64,000 nucleotides of DNA from Argonema galeatum A003/A1. Its GTDB lineage: Bacteria > Cyanobacteriota > Cyanobacteriia > Cyanobacteriales > Aerosakkonemataceae. This document shows, piece after piece, positions 37,889 to 46,370 of this stretch. The translations under genes were made by a program, and so were the position numbers. Location: positions 223,358 through 287,357 of the forward strand of contig NZ_JAIQZM010000003.1 in assembly GCF_023333595.1 (NCBI RefSeq), in the 5' to 3' direction. The number at the start of each line of letters is the position of its first letter. Position 1 is the stretch's first letter. The notes beneath the pieces are model-generated. The model had not been told where the DNA came from and made no database searches. It worked only from the letters and a program-made list of their open reading frames with translations.

Positions 37889-39251
37889 CGGGGCTTAAAC
37901 AAAATTTAAGCCCAAATAAAGCCCAAACTGGCTTTATAAGCGGCAAATACGTCCATGTTTTCTTGCAGCCAGCGCACAAATCTATAAGATATAGCTGTTT
38001 TAAAAGCTGATAAGGCATCATTAAATGTCTCTAATGGTTGGTTTGCCCATCGTCGTCTCAGCCCCCCAGTTAATTGATGCCAAACAATAAAACTGTAGGC
38101 ACAAAATACTAATATCCAATGCCGATAAAGGCTTCTATCTCCTCTTACTTGATACTCTTTTAATCCTAACCAACCCTTCGCTTCCCGATAGAATACCTCT
38201 ACCCAATTACGTTGGGAGTAAGTGGTTACTATCCATTCACTTGTGGCTTTTTCGGTGGTAACATTAGTGAGCAAATAATCAACTTCTGTCGCGAATGCAA
38301 AAGTCGGAGCATTCATCACGATAGCTACTTTTTTTGACCCGGACATTGTTGATAATTCTACTTCTAGGGTTGCTACCCACACGGTTCTTAGCTTTTCTAC
38401 TTTTAGTTCAATCGCGGTGAAAGCCTCTTGCTCTAAGCTTTCTGCTAGTTCATCTAGTCTAATTTTTTTTGCTTCTTGGGAATTAGTTCCAGGAACTAAT
38501 ACTTTTCTATTTTTGGCTAATCCTCCTATATATCTTAATTCTTTGGCCTCTAGCTGTTTCAAAAAATTACTATTATTACCATAGCCAGCATCAATTAATA
38601 CTATTCCAGGTCGCTCTCCTCTAGCTAAGCATTTGTCAACTAACTTTAAGGCTAGCTCTGGTTTTTTAATGAATTCTGGAGATTGTTTTCCTTGGGGTAA
38701 TGAACTAGCGTGTTGGTATAACGATACGTCTAATGGTAAACTTTTTACTCCATCATATAAATGGGTTGTTACTAAGACTACTCCGTTCTCCGTTTTGCCG
38801 ATTTCTCCAATATATTGTCTGCCTACTCCTGCGGTTGATTTTCCACTTTTTCTATGACCTGAGTCATCGATGATTAAGGTAAACCCCCTTCTAATTTTGG
38901 TCTGACTGCATTGCTGCATTACTTGCAACCTTCGCTCATTGAGACGTTCGGCATCCCAAGTCGCGGCGGTCAAAAAATGATGTAATCGGTGATAAGTGAC
39001 TCCTACGGCATCTTTTGACATCTGGGTGAGGTTTTTTCGCTCACTTTCTCCCAATAATCCTCCTAAATAGTGCCTAAACCCGGTTTTTTGGGCAATGTGG
39101 GTGAACACATCGTCGAAACGATGACACCATTTGTCGAAGCATGGGGGCATGGCGGTGGGGGTTGTTTCCTTCATTGCCTGTTCCTCGATGTGAAAACGCT
39201 AGCTACTAACCATTTTACCATGCTTAGCACTGATTTTTTGTTTAAGTCCCG
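37889..39251. mobile_element. IS701-family insertion sequence
   Basis: 1363 bp. Ends CGGGGCTTAAACAAAA (left) and CGGGACTTAAACAAAA (complement of right), 15 of 16 matching. It is flanked by a 4-bp duplication CTAA (37885-37888 and 39252-39255). Carries one transposase gene. Removal of the element plus one CTAA restores the DUF29 frame, so the insertion is recent and structurally complete. Confidence 0.9.
37906..39174 (-). CDS. IS701-family DDE transposase
   Basis: 422 residues. Conserved blocks: TLIIDDSGHRKSGKSTAGV with the first catalytic Asp, IVLIDAGYGNN with the second, and SQRNWVEVFYREAKGWLG with the catalytic Glu, as in the DDE_5/IS701 group. The frame is uninterrupted and fills the element from 75 bases inside the right end to 17 bases inside the left end. 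No second ORF. It should be active unless silenced by lack of a promoter. Confidence 0.9.
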   Translation of the reverse strand: MKETTPTAMPPCFDKWCHRFDDVFTHIAQKTGFRHYLGGLLGESERKNLTQMSKDAVGVTYHRLHHFLTAATWDAERLNERRLQVMQQCSQTKIRRGFTLIIDDSGHRKSGKSTAGVGRQYIGEIGKTENGVVLVTTHLYDGVKSLPLDVSLYQHASSLPQGKQSPEFIKKPELALKLVDKCLARGERPGIVLIDAGYGNNSNFLKQLEAKELRYIGGLAKNRKVLVPGTNSQEAKKIRLDELAESLEQEAFTAIELKVEKLRTVWVATLEVELSTMSGSKKVAIVMNAPTFAFATEVDYLLTNVTTEKATSEWIVTTYSQRNWVEVFYREAKGWLGLKEYQVRGDRSLYRHWILVFCAYSFIVWHQLTGGLRRRWANQPLETFNDALSAFKTAISYRFVRWLQENMDVFAAYKASLGFIWA

Positions 39252-39336
39252 CTAACCTTGCAGTTTCTTCAATCCACAGGTAAAAGTCGCGATCGTATAA
39301 TTCATAAATGTTACTATTGCTATAAGTTAATGTCAT
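39252..39336 (-). pseudogene. DUF29 family protein, N-terminal part (interrupted by IS)
   Basis: Begins at ATG 39336 (MTLTYSNSNIYELYDRDFYL, then WIEETARL) and runs into the right end of the IS701 element at 39251. It continues in frame in the segment 37511-37888 once the element is removed. The YDRDF block matches the start of the intact DUF29 protein encoded at 39349-39810. Confidence 0.88.
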
Positions 39337-39348
39337 TATCAACCTTCC

Positions 39349-39810
39349 TTACAACTCAGGTAAAAAATCTTCATCAAGACATTGTTCAGGCGTGAAAGAC
39401 GACTCGCTGGGAAATGTATCGATCGGCCAATTGGTTTCTTTGGCAGCTTGTTTGCGGGCTTTTTGATAGCAGCTGTCAAAAACTTCTAGAAAATAGGGCT
39501 TTAAGCTGGGACTATCCTCAAAGGAATCTTCTATGCGGATGCGATGTTCCTCGATTGTGTTTAGCCAACTTTGAGAACGTTTTGTCGGCTGGTATTTGTA
39601 CTTGAGTAAGTGCATCAAGAGAATTCGGAGATTGCTTTTCAGCGCATCTTTATATCTTTTGCTCATGTCTTCCACTTCTTCGATGAGGTTTTCCATATCC
39701 AGTTCGGAAAATTTGCCTTCTCTGAGAAGCTTTGCTGTTTTTTGGGCCCACAAGCAGAAGTCGCGATCGTACAATTTGGAAGTTTGAGTTTCTGACTGAG
39801 ATACTGTCAT
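39349..39810 (-). CDS. DUF29 family protein
   Basis: 153 residues: LYDRDFCLWAQKTAKLLREG, FSELDMENLIEEVEDM, LLMHLLKYKYQPTKRS, SPSLKPYFLEVF and an acidic end CLDEDFLPEL. This is the full DUF29 pattern, mostly helical and soluble, found in many copies in cyanobacteria with no known function. It is 13 bases upstream of the interrupted DUF29 gene on the same strand, so the two are tandem paralogues, likely once co-transcribed. The upstream gap (39811-40018) contains AAACCAGGTTTCTATAACG and ACCCGGTTTCTTGG repeat motifs. Confidence 0.88.
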   Translation of the reverse strand: MTVSQSETQTSKLYDRDFCLWAQKTAKLLREGKFSELDMENLIEEVEDMSKRYKDALKSNLRILLMHLLKYKYQPTKRSQSWLNTIEEHRIRIEDSFEDSPSLKPYFLEVFDSCYQKARKQAAKETNWPIDTFPSESSFTPEQCLDEDFLPEL

Positions 39811-40018
39811 GTTACGATCCCTGGTACAGATGTTCTTTCAATTATGCCAAAATATCTATAACTTATGCTCCAAACCAGGTTTCTATAACGTAAATGGGTG
39901 GTTATAGCCATTTTGGATCTGGGATAAACCCGGTTTCTTGGCTAAAACTTGCCGAGGGAGAAGATTTTCCGTCGGCTGTCAACAGTCATGCTAAGACAAA
40001 TTAATTAAAATTGAAATA

Positions 40019-40978
40019 TAGCGCTTCGCGCTGGTATAGTTACAAGTTGGGATAGAGTAAAATGAGAAAAAGCTGTCAGAAATGAATTATGGCGAACACC
40101 TATAGTCAGGATTTACGAATCCGCGCTCTTGACCTAATCTTGAGTGGAGTATCAATTAGTCAAGTGAGTTATCTGCTCCTGATTAGCCGGACAACACTTT
40201 ATCGGTGGCGACAGCAGTTTGAAACCACAGGCTCAATCGCTCCTCAACCCCGTATTCCACCACCTCAACCAGCTAAAATTAGAGATTGGCAGAAGTTCAA
40301 AGAATTTGTAGATAGTCACGGTGAGCTAACCCAAAAAGAACTGGCTCAACTCTGGGGAGATGTTAGTCATGATACAATTAGTCGAGGATTAAAGAAATTA
40401 GGTTACACTCGAAAAAAAAAACTTATGCCTATCAAGAGCGCTGTGAAGAAGCTCGGTCTGAATTCCTTCAAAAAATAGCGTATTATCGCCCAGAGCAGTT
40501 GATTTATATGGATGAAAGCGGAATTAATAATAATGAACCTGCGGTTTATGGTTGGTGTGAAAAGGGGAAAAGATATGACGATACTCGACCAGGTAAACGT
40601 CGTGAAAGACTAAGTATTATTGGTGCTTTGTGCGAAAATAAGTTTTTAGCTCCGATAGTATATCAGGGATATTGTAACGCCAAACTTGTTGAAACTTGGC
40701 TAGAGAAAGTATTATTGCCTCAAGTAGAGATAGGACAGGTTATCGTTATGGATAATGCTCCTTTTCATAACTCTAGAAGAATCAGAGAACTCGTGGAAAA
40801 AGCTGGATGTGAACTACTGTTCTTACCCAGCTACTCTCCTGACTTAAACCCCATTGAACATTGGTGGCATAAAGTGAAGACAGCTATCAGAAAAGAACTG
40901 CGGTCTTATAATTTTGATGTTCACAAAGCCGCTGATGCTGCCTTTCAGTATTTGTAAATAAACCAGCGCGAAGCGCTA
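40019..40978. mobile_element. IS630-family insertion sequence
   Basis: About 960 bp. Terminal inverted repeats TAGCGCTTCGCGCTGG (left) and CCAGCGCGAAGCGCTA (right) are perfect and each is itself nearly palindromic. TA flanks both ends, matching the TA target of IS630/Tc1/mariner elements. Carries a two-frame transposase gene. Confidence 0.88.
40089..40957 (+). CDS. IS630-family transposase made by -1 frameshift at A10
   Basis: Two overlapping frames: 40089-40478 encodes a helix-turn-helix DNA-binding part (QVSYLLLISRTTLYRWRQQF) and 40499-40957 the catalytic part with YMDESG, VMDNAPFH and LNPIEHWW, the DDE triad. The frames join at ten As (40412-40421). The -1 frame continues KKKTYAYQERCEEARSEF into the catalytic part, the usual sequence at this point in IS630 proteins, and yields 289 residues. 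Frameshifting or transcript slippage at A runs is known for this family, so the gene is probably functional rather than broken. Confidence 0.85.
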
Positions 40979-41008
40979 TATTTTCGGTTAGGACTTGGTG
41001 GAGAAACT

Positions 41009-41263
41009 ATGACCAAAATAAAGGATAACTATCAAGTCACCCTCACCCAAGATGGATGGACGGGAATTGCTTGCATCGCCGAAAAGTTGAATCTGTCGGT
41101 GTCTGAACTTTTAGAACGAGTTGGTAGCGGAGAACTGACAATTGTTGACCCTGAAGATTTAGAAGATTATCTGGATTTGCAAGATGCACTGGAAGCAGAA
41201 GCAGATCCAGAAAACCAACAGCGAATTCCTTGGGAACAAGTTAAACAAGAACTTGGGTTGTAA
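41009..41263 (+). CDS. small antitoxin-like protein, orphan
   Basis: 84 residues: MTKIKDNYQVTLTQDGWTGI, then IAEKLNLSVSELLERVGSGE, which could form a ribbon-helix-helix or HTH DNA-binding part, and an acidic C-terminus ending IPWEQVKQELGL. This ending resembles the toxin-binding tail of RelB/Phd-type antitoxins. No toxin gene follows: a MITE begins exactly at the stop codon, so a partner may have been displaced. It lies between an IS630 element and the MITE. The call rests on pattern only. Confidence 0.5.
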   Translation: MTKIKDNYQVTLTQDGWTGIACIAEKLNLSVSELLERVGSGELTIVDPEDLEDYLDLQDALEAEADPENQQRIPWEQVKQELGL

Positions 41264-41412
41264 TATCATGTCCGGTTAATCACTTATGATATCTGTAGTA
41301 GGGCTCTTGGAACGAAACCCAACCCGAACTTAAAGCTAAAGTTGGGTTTCACTCTGTTCAACCCAACCTACGCCAATAAAATTTATTACAAGTATTCAAC
41401 CGGACATGATAT
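41263..41412. repeat. MITE-like element, copy 3 (ATATCATGTCCGGTT ends)
   Basis: 150 bp between perfect terminal inverted repeats ATATCATGTCCGGTT and AACCGGACATGATAT. Its left end starts in the TAA stop of the antitoxin-like gene. The interior differs from copies 1 and 2 and contains a GTTGGGTTTCAC...CAACCCAACCTACG hairpin (41307-41373), so either the ends captured another repeat or that repeat inserted into the element. Confidence 0.8.
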
Positions 41413-41540
41413 AATTTATCTGCTAGAAACAAAGATCCTAGAGATTTTAATTATTAAAGTGGGACACCGAAAAAACATTGACAAGGATTGAAGATGGGCG
41501 ATCGCATCTTCGACAAAATAGCGATCGCTCTTTCATTCAA

Positions 41541-41627
41541 CGGAGAAGGTGGGATTTGAACCCACGGAACCCTTGCGGGTTCATCTGATTTCAAGTCAGA
41601 CGCATTCGACCACTCTGCCACCTCTCC
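41541..41627 (-). tRNA. tRNA-Ser (anticodon UGA)
   Basis: 87 nt on the minus strand. Acceptor GGAGAGG pairs with CTTCTCC, discriminator G. The anticodon arm CTGACTTGAAATCAG gives anticodon TGA. A long variable arm (GAACCCGCAAGGGTTC) marks a class II serine tRNA, and the T arm has GTGGGTTCAAATCCCAC. CCA is not encoded. Confidence 0.96.
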
Positions 41628-41671
41628 AGGTGCATCCTTTCTATTTTACCAGCAGTTATCGCAACTGGCTA

Positions 41672-41690
41672 CAAGAAACCGGGTTTCTTG
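41672..41690. repeat. CAAGAAACCGGGTTTCTTG palindrome
   Basis: A 19-bp palindrome 8 bases before the stop of the phosphoesterase gene on the plus map. A related AGAAACCCGGTTTCT lies inside that gene at 41726-41740, and partial copies occur near 39876 and 39928. Confidence 0.6.
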
Positions 41691-41697
41691 AGGTAGG

Positions 41698-42660
41698 TTA
41701 GCCAAAAACTTGATTCGCAGCAGTCAGAAACCCGGTTTCTCCCAACGCCTTCTCATCTCGCTGATAAAAAATTTCCTCAGACTCAACAGTATACTCTTTG
41801 CCAACCCAAACCAGCGATATCTCAGAGACGACACCAGCTTGTAAGGATACCAGGAAGAAATTCCGCAGCCGATCGCTTCCATTCTGCACAATCCGAGGCA
41901 CACTTGCCGCATTTAAATAAACTGTCCCATCGGGACTCTTCGCAACGCAAGTGCGTAACTCATCATCGGTGTAGCGTAAATGGTGGTGCATATGCCCAAA
42001 TGTTACCAGGGGAATGGATTTACCCAGATGTTTGGTTTGCGCTAGAGCATCTGCAAAATCCGGATCGCCGAAATCTTCTCCCACGGGTTCCCAATCTTTA
42101 CCGCAGGGATCGTCCGGGCGATCGCCTAACCCGAAAGGCCCATTGTGACCGAGGAAAATAATTGTATCAGATGCTGCACTATTTGCCGCCTCCACAATCC
42201 GGCTGCTAGACTCTTCAAAACTGGTCACACCATACCGTTTTTCATAGAAATCGATATTTTTCCAAACTTCTCCACCCCAACTGAAGGGACGACTCCCCAC
42301 AACCGTTAAGTTCAATTCTGGGAAGTCCAGCTTTCCGTAACCCACATGAGTTTCGCCCAAAGCATCTAGCTGATCCTGCACCCAGTCTTCCTTCTTGCGG
42401 TTGTAGGGACACCGCTTGCGTCCCCACTCCGAGGCGCTGTACCACGCATCGTGGTTGCCCAAAATGACCGCTTTGGGGATGTCTAGAGATGCGATCGCTC
42501 TTACCACCCGCACCGACTCATTCCCAAAATCCCCCACAAACAGCACCAAATCCACACCCAAGTGGCGTAAAGCTTCCCCATCCTCAGCTTCCCACTGGTC
42601 GTGGACATCCCCGACAACTGCTATTTTAATCCCTTGATTTTGATTTCCCTGACCAGCCAT
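41698..42660 (-). CDS. metallophosphoesterase (cyanobacterial TIGR04168-like)
   Basis: 320 residues from ATG 42660, preceded by GGGGAAG. Metal-binding motifs of calcineurin-like phosphoesterases are all present: VVGDVHDQW, FVGDFGNE, LGNHDAW, FLGHNGPFG and TFGHMHHH. The substrate is unknown; the family is conserved in cyanobacteria and plants. The last 15 codons (LGETGFLTAANQ) overlap an AGAAACCCGGTTTCT repeat, so the C-terminus may have been replaced by repeat sequence. Its upstream gap holds a G/C-rich hairpin repeat. Confidence 0.85.
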   Translation of the reverse strand: MAGQGNQNQGIKIAVVGDVHDQWEAEDGEALRHLGVDLVLFVGDFGNESVRVVRAIASLDIPKAVILGNHDAWYSASEWGRKRCPYNRKKEDWVQDQLDALGETHVGYGKLDFPELNLTVVGSRPFSWGGEVWKNIDFYEKRYGVTSFEESSSRIVEAANSAASDTIIFLGHNGPFGLGDRPDDPCGKDWEPVGEDFGDPDFADALAQTKHLGKSIPLVTFGHMHHHLRYTDDELRTCVAKSPDGTVYLNAASVPRIVQNGSDRLRNFFLVSLQAGVVSEISLVWVGKEYTVESEEIFYQRDEKALGETGFLTAANQVFG

Positions 42661-42730
42661 GCCTACTTCCCCTATCATCCTTTTCCAGGATAGGCAAGCA
42701 AAGCCTGTTTTTGCAGCCAACTCAAGATCT

Positions 42731-42808
42731 CGCCCCCCTAACCCCCCAACCTTGGGGGGCTGTAACTCTCTCCCCCAAGGTTGGGGGTTGGGGGTCGGGG
42801 GGCTATAA
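42731..42808. repeat. G/C-rich hairpin repeat (CCCCCAACCTTGGGGG type)
   Basis: CCCCCCAACCTTGGGGGG is followed by CCCCCAAGGTTGGGGGTTGG and GGGGGGC. Nested inverted repeats of the family also seen at 43935, 59842 and 60300. It fills most of the divergent gap between the phosphoesterase and nadA. Confidence 0.7.
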
Positions 42809-42912
42809 CATTGGATATTTGCGTAATTTCTACGATACTACTTGCCAACACTTTTAGTAAAACCAACTATAATTAATCAATAATCAAGGCTATGCCTTCC
42901 TACACCTGGTAG

Positions 42913-43893
42913 ATGCTTACTGTGTTGATTACTACACTTCCTCTCAAAGATTACACCCAAGCCCCAGCAACTCCCCCTGATTTGTTTGAGGCGATTCAAG
43001 CTCTCAAAACCAAGCTAAACGCCGTTATTCTCGCTCACTATTACCAAGACCCTGATATTCAGGATGTAGCAGATTATATTGGTGATTCCCTAGAGCTATC
43101 CCGGCGAGCCGCCAGCACCAATGCGGATGTCATCGTCTTCGCAGGCGTTCACTTTATGGCGGAAACTGCCAAAATTCTCAACCCAGATAAATTGGTACTT
43201 TTACCAGATTTAAACGCCGGTTGCTCTTTGGCAGATACTTGTCCCCCCGACGCCTTTGCCGCCTTTAAAGCCGCGCACCCAGGACATTTGGTGATTTCCT
43301 ATATCAATTGCTCTGCCGCCATTAAGGCAATGAGCGATATTATCTGCACCAGTTCCAACGCTGTCAAGATAGTTAGCCAAATTCCAGCAAATCAGCCAAT
43401 TATATTTGCTCCCGATCGCAATCTCGGTCGCTACGTCATGGAGCAAACTGGGCGAGACATGGTACTATGGCAAGGAGCTTGTATTGTACATGAAAACTTC
43501 TCCGAAAAGAAGATAGTCCAGTTAAAAATTGCCCACCCAGAAGCCGAAATCATCGCTCATCCCGAATGCGAACCGCCAGTATTGCGTCACGCCAACTACA
43601 TCGGTTCTACCAGTGCTTTGCTGAAGTATTCTCAAGCTAGTTCCAGTGAAGCTTTTATTGTTGCTACCGAACCTGGTATTATTCACCAAATGCAGAAGCA
43701 GCAACCTCAAAAACGCTTCATTCCCGCACCACCAATCAACAATTGCGCCTGCAATGAGTGTCCTTTCATGCGATTAAATACTCTGGAAAAGCTTTATTGG
43801 GCGATGAAAAATCGCTCACCGGAAATAACTTTACCAGAAGAAACGCGATTAGCTGCATTGCGACCAATGCAACGGATGTTGGAAATGAGCTGA
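42913..43893 (+). CDS. nadA: quinolinate synthase A
   Basis: 326 residues. NadA condenses iminoaspartate with dihydroxyacetone phosphate to quinolinate in NAD synthesis and binds a 4Fe-4S cluster. The three-fold repeated fold is clear from [40 protein letters not shown] and [13 protein letters not shown]. Cluster cysteines are Cys104 (NAGCSLAD), Cys190 (WQGACIVHE) and Cys283 in the CNEC block. HYY and the SGDSLxL-like active-site segment are kept. The start ATG has only a weak upstream GGTAG. Monocistronic. Confidence 0.95.
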   Translation: MLTVLITTLPLKDYTQAPATPPDLFEAIQALKTKLNAVILAHYYQDPDIQDVADYIGDSLELSRRAASTNADVIVFAGVHFMAETAKILNPDKLVLLPDLNAGCSLADTCPPDAFAAFKAAHPGHLVISYINCSAAIKAMSDIICTSSNAVKIVSQIPANQPIIFAPDRNLGRYVMEQTGRDMVLWQGACIVHENFSEKKIVQLKIAHPEAEIIAHPECEPPVLRHANYIGSTSALLKYSQASSSEAFIVATEPGIIHQMQKQQPQKRFIPAPPINNCACNECPFMRLNTLEKLYWAMKNRSPEITLPEETRLAALRPMQRMLEMS

Positions 43894-43934
43894 TCGATAA
43901 TTTAAGATTGCAAATTGCAGATTTCAAATTTAAC

Positions 43935-44045
43935 AGGACTTACGAATTTGCCCCCAAACCCCCCAAACCTGGGGGGAGATAAAGTCCTGTTCCCCCCAGA
44001 TTTGGGGGGCTAGGGGGGCAAAACCTTGGTTAGTGCGTAAGTTCT
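43935..44045. repeat. MITE-like element with ACTTACG ends and G/C hairpins
   Basis: AGGACTTACG at the left and GCGTAAGTTCT at the right are inverted repeats enclosing CCCCCCAAACCTGGGGGG and CCCCCCAGATTTGGGGGG hairpins. Similar ends (GCGTAAGTCCT) occur at 51744, 56323 and, in the form AGGACTCACGC, at 59842, each near similar sequence. About 111 bp. Confidence 0.7.
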
Positions 44046-44089
44046 GATATTTTTAGATTAAATTTGAAATCTAAAATCTGAAATTAGTA

Positions 44090-44722
44090 ATGACCAATTG
44101 CCTAGTCATTTTTACTCGCTATCCAGAAGCAGGAAAAGTCAAGACGCGACTCATCCCAGTTCTGGGTGCTGAAGGTGCAGCGGTTCTTCATCGCCAAATG
44201 ACAGAAAGTGCGATCGCACAAGTCAAAAAACTTCAATTCTCCCTTCCCCTATCTCTGGAAGTGCATTTTACGGGTGGCGATCGACAATTGATGCAACAAT
44301 GGTTGGGAGATGATATTTTTTATCGACAACAGAGTGAAGGCGATATTGGAATGCGAATGGCGTCTGCATTTCAAATAGCATTTACCAATAATACGGATAA
44401 TGTTATTATCGTTGGTTCTGATTGTCCGACCCTGAAATCCCAAATTATCGCAGAAGCATTTCAGGCACTTTCCCAGCACGATTTAGTCCTTGGTCCCGCC
44501 ACCGATGGCGGTTATTACTTAATTGGTTTATGCCGCTTTATCCCCGACCTATTCACGGGAATTAGCTGGAGTACATCTGAAGTTTTCCAACAAACCCTAG
44601 AAATTGCTGAGAAACTTAATTTAAAAGTTGCTTACCTGACCGAACTTTCTGATGTCGATCGGCCCGAAGATCTTTCCTTTGTATATACACATGACCAGAA
44701 AAATTTATCTGCAAAGATCTGA
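44090..44722 (+). CDS. TIGR04282-type glycosyltransferase (arsenosugar biosynthesis family)
   Basis: 210 residues of nucleotide-sugar transferase fold: MTNCLVIFTRYPEAGKVKTR, LHRQMTESAIAQ, IIVGSDCPTLKSQII and LGPATDGGYYLIGL are the hallmarks of the DUF2064/TIGR04282 family. That family is named for its frequent presence beside arsenosugar genes, although its exact donor and acceptor are not established. Its usual partner, a TIGR04283-type transferase, is encoded at 45597, separated by a broken DUF4058 gene. No arsM or arsS is in the window. Confidence 0.85.
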   Translation: MTNCLVIFTRYPEAGKVKTRLIPVLGAEGAAVLHRQMTESAIAQVKKLQFSLPLSLEVHFTGGDRQLMQQWLGDDIFYRQQSEGDIGMRMASAFQIAFTNNTDNVIIVGSDCPTLKSQIIAEAFQALSQHDLVLGPATDGGYYLIGLCRFIPDLFTGISWSTSEVFQQTLEIAEKLNLKVAYLTELSDVDRPEDLSFVYTHDQKNLSAKI

Positions 44723-44724
44723 GT

Positions 44725-45514
44725 TTAACGCAGTCCCGTTTCTCGCAGAAGTGCATCTGCCCAAATTTTATCCTCCGATTTGAGAGGCGGTACGGATTCG
44801 AGACGGTAGTTTATTGCCATATCAAATCTTGCCTGATTGTCTACCTGAATTAACAAACTCTGTAAATCTACCAATGGTTCAGGATCTCCCGATCGCAAAG
44901 GTAGCAGAAACTGAGGAATTTCTTGCCGAACGCTAAAAGCATACAACTGCGCTTGCGGACGGCGATCTCCTCTAGCAATCAAAATGCGATAGTCCGATGG
45001 CGGGATTTGGCCGATAATTCATTCGCATGGGTTTACCGCCTCTGAGTAAGTCAATTTCTACCAAATTTGTAGGACTGCTTAATACTTTCCGACGCTTTTT
45101 TTCATAAGCATCTCGTCCCATACCAGCGCGTTTGTTAGTGGGAGAAATAACTTCGATCGCTGTGACCACATATCCTGTTTCCTCCTCTCTAATTTCTAAA
45201 TAACCTTCCCTCATTTCTTCCGGTACTGGTAACCTTACCGTGACAGCTTCAGTTTGTGCGGGTAAAGTCATCGTCGATCGAGTCTGACTTGAGGTTGAAC
45301 TTTGAGAGTATACAGACACATCAGGAATTGCTACAGTGACGGACTCTTCTTCCTCCTCACTCAGATAAATGCGTTTTTCAATCGCCACTCTGTATTGAAG
45401 ACTGAGATTCGATTCTATGGCTATGGCAATTGCTGTAATCAGGCGGTGATGTACTTCCGACCACCGGAGGGGATTCTCTAAATAAGGGTTCATTCCTGGA
45501 AACGGAGAAGGCAT
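44725..45514 (-). pseudogene. DUF4058 family gene with one-base frameshift
   Basis: The 5' part (45514 to about 45010) encodes MPSPFPGMNPYLENPLRWSE, then VAIPDVSVYS and AIEVISPTNKRAGMG, the DUF4058 N-terminal pattern. The frame ends at 44972. The 3' part (RILIARGDRRPQAQLYAFSV, then ARFDMAINY) is in the neighbouring frame. Dropping one C from GGCC near 45004 restores NYRQIPPSDYRILIARG and a 262-residue protein. It is either a recent pseudogene or a sequence error. It sits between the two glycosyltransferase genes on the opposite strand. Confidence 0.8.
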
Positions 45515-45596
45515 TGCAGCACCTCACAAGCGGAGAATTTCAATCAACAATATAATTATTACAATATAACTCAACTAATATTTCTTTGGCTATCCC

Positions 45597-46370
45597 ATGC
45601 AAAATCCCAAAATTTCCATCATTATTCCCGTTTTAAATGAGGCAAACAATATTACTAAAACTGTATTATTAGTTAAGGATGCTGTTAATGTGGAAGTTAT
45701 TGTTGTCGATGGTGGAAGTCAAGATGAAACAGTCGCCATAGTGAACTCGTTAGGCATCAAACTTTTATCTTCTCCTCCACAACGCGCTAAGCAAATGAAC
45801 GCAGGTGCAGCACTTGCTAGCGGCGATATCCTTCTTTTTCTCCACGCCGATACCCTTTTACCCGCAAATTTCGACACTATGGTTCGTCAGACTTTAGCAG
45901 GAGAGAAATGCAAGGAAAATTCTCCAATTCAAAATCCAATCTTTAGCCCCCCCTTAAAAAGGGGGGGTTGGGGGGGATCTCAACCCCCCATTGCTGGTGC
46001 CTTTGAATTGGGAATTAATTCCAAAATCAGAGGAATACGGTTAGTAGAAAAGATGGTCAATTTGCGATCGCGCTTTTTTTCTCTACCCTACGGCGACCAA
46101 GCCATCTTTCTAAAGGCAGATGTATTTCGCGATATTGGTGGTTTTCCCGAACTTCCAATTATGGAAGATTTTGTCTTTATCCGTCGTTTAAGAGAATTAG
46201 GAAAAATTGAAATTGTCCCAGTACCAGTGCTAACATCAGGACGGCGTTGGCAGAAATTAGGAGTCCTTAAAACTACTTTAATCAACCAAATTATGATTAT
46301 TGGTTATTTTCTCGGTATTTCCCCAAAAAAACTCGCTCGTTTTTATCGCCGAAAGTTCACAAAATTTTAG
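45597..46370 (+). CDS. TIGR04283-type glycosyltransferase with in-frame repeat insert
   Basis: 257 residues, GT-A fold: ISIIIPVLNEANNITKTV, VIVVDGGSQDET (nucleotide-binding Asp), RAKQMNAGAALASGD, FLHADT as the DXD-like motif, and a C-terminal GGFPELPIMEDFVFIRR. Relatives go from the HADT region straight to AGAFELGI; here about 30 residues (CKENSPIQNPIFSPPLKRGG and following) intervene and are encoded by a G/C hairpin repeat. The frame remains open. Whether the enzyme tolerates the insert is unknown. Partner of the TIGR04282-type protein at 44090. Confidence 0.85.
   Translation: MQNPKISIIIPVLNEANNITKTVLLVKDAVNVEVIVVDGGSQDETVAIVNSLGIKLLSSPPQRAKQMNAGAALASGDILLFLHADTLLPANFDTMVRQTLAGEKCKENSPIQNPIFSPPLKRGGWGGSQPPIAGAFELGINSKIRGIRLVEKMVNLRSRFFSLPYGDQAIFLKADVFRDIGGFPELPIMEDFVFIRRLRELGKIEIVPVPVLTSGRRWQKLGVLKTTLINQIMIIGYFLGISPKKLARFYRRKFTKF
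45943..45981. repeat. G/C hairpin repeat inside a coding region
   Basis: TTTAGCCCCCCCTTAAAAAG, GGGGGG, TTGGGGGGGATCTC. The same sequence with minor changes is intergenic at 56278-56313 (TTTAGCCCCCTTTTTAAGGG...GGGGGGATCTC). The copy here is translated in frame within the glycosyltransferase. Confidence 0.8.
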
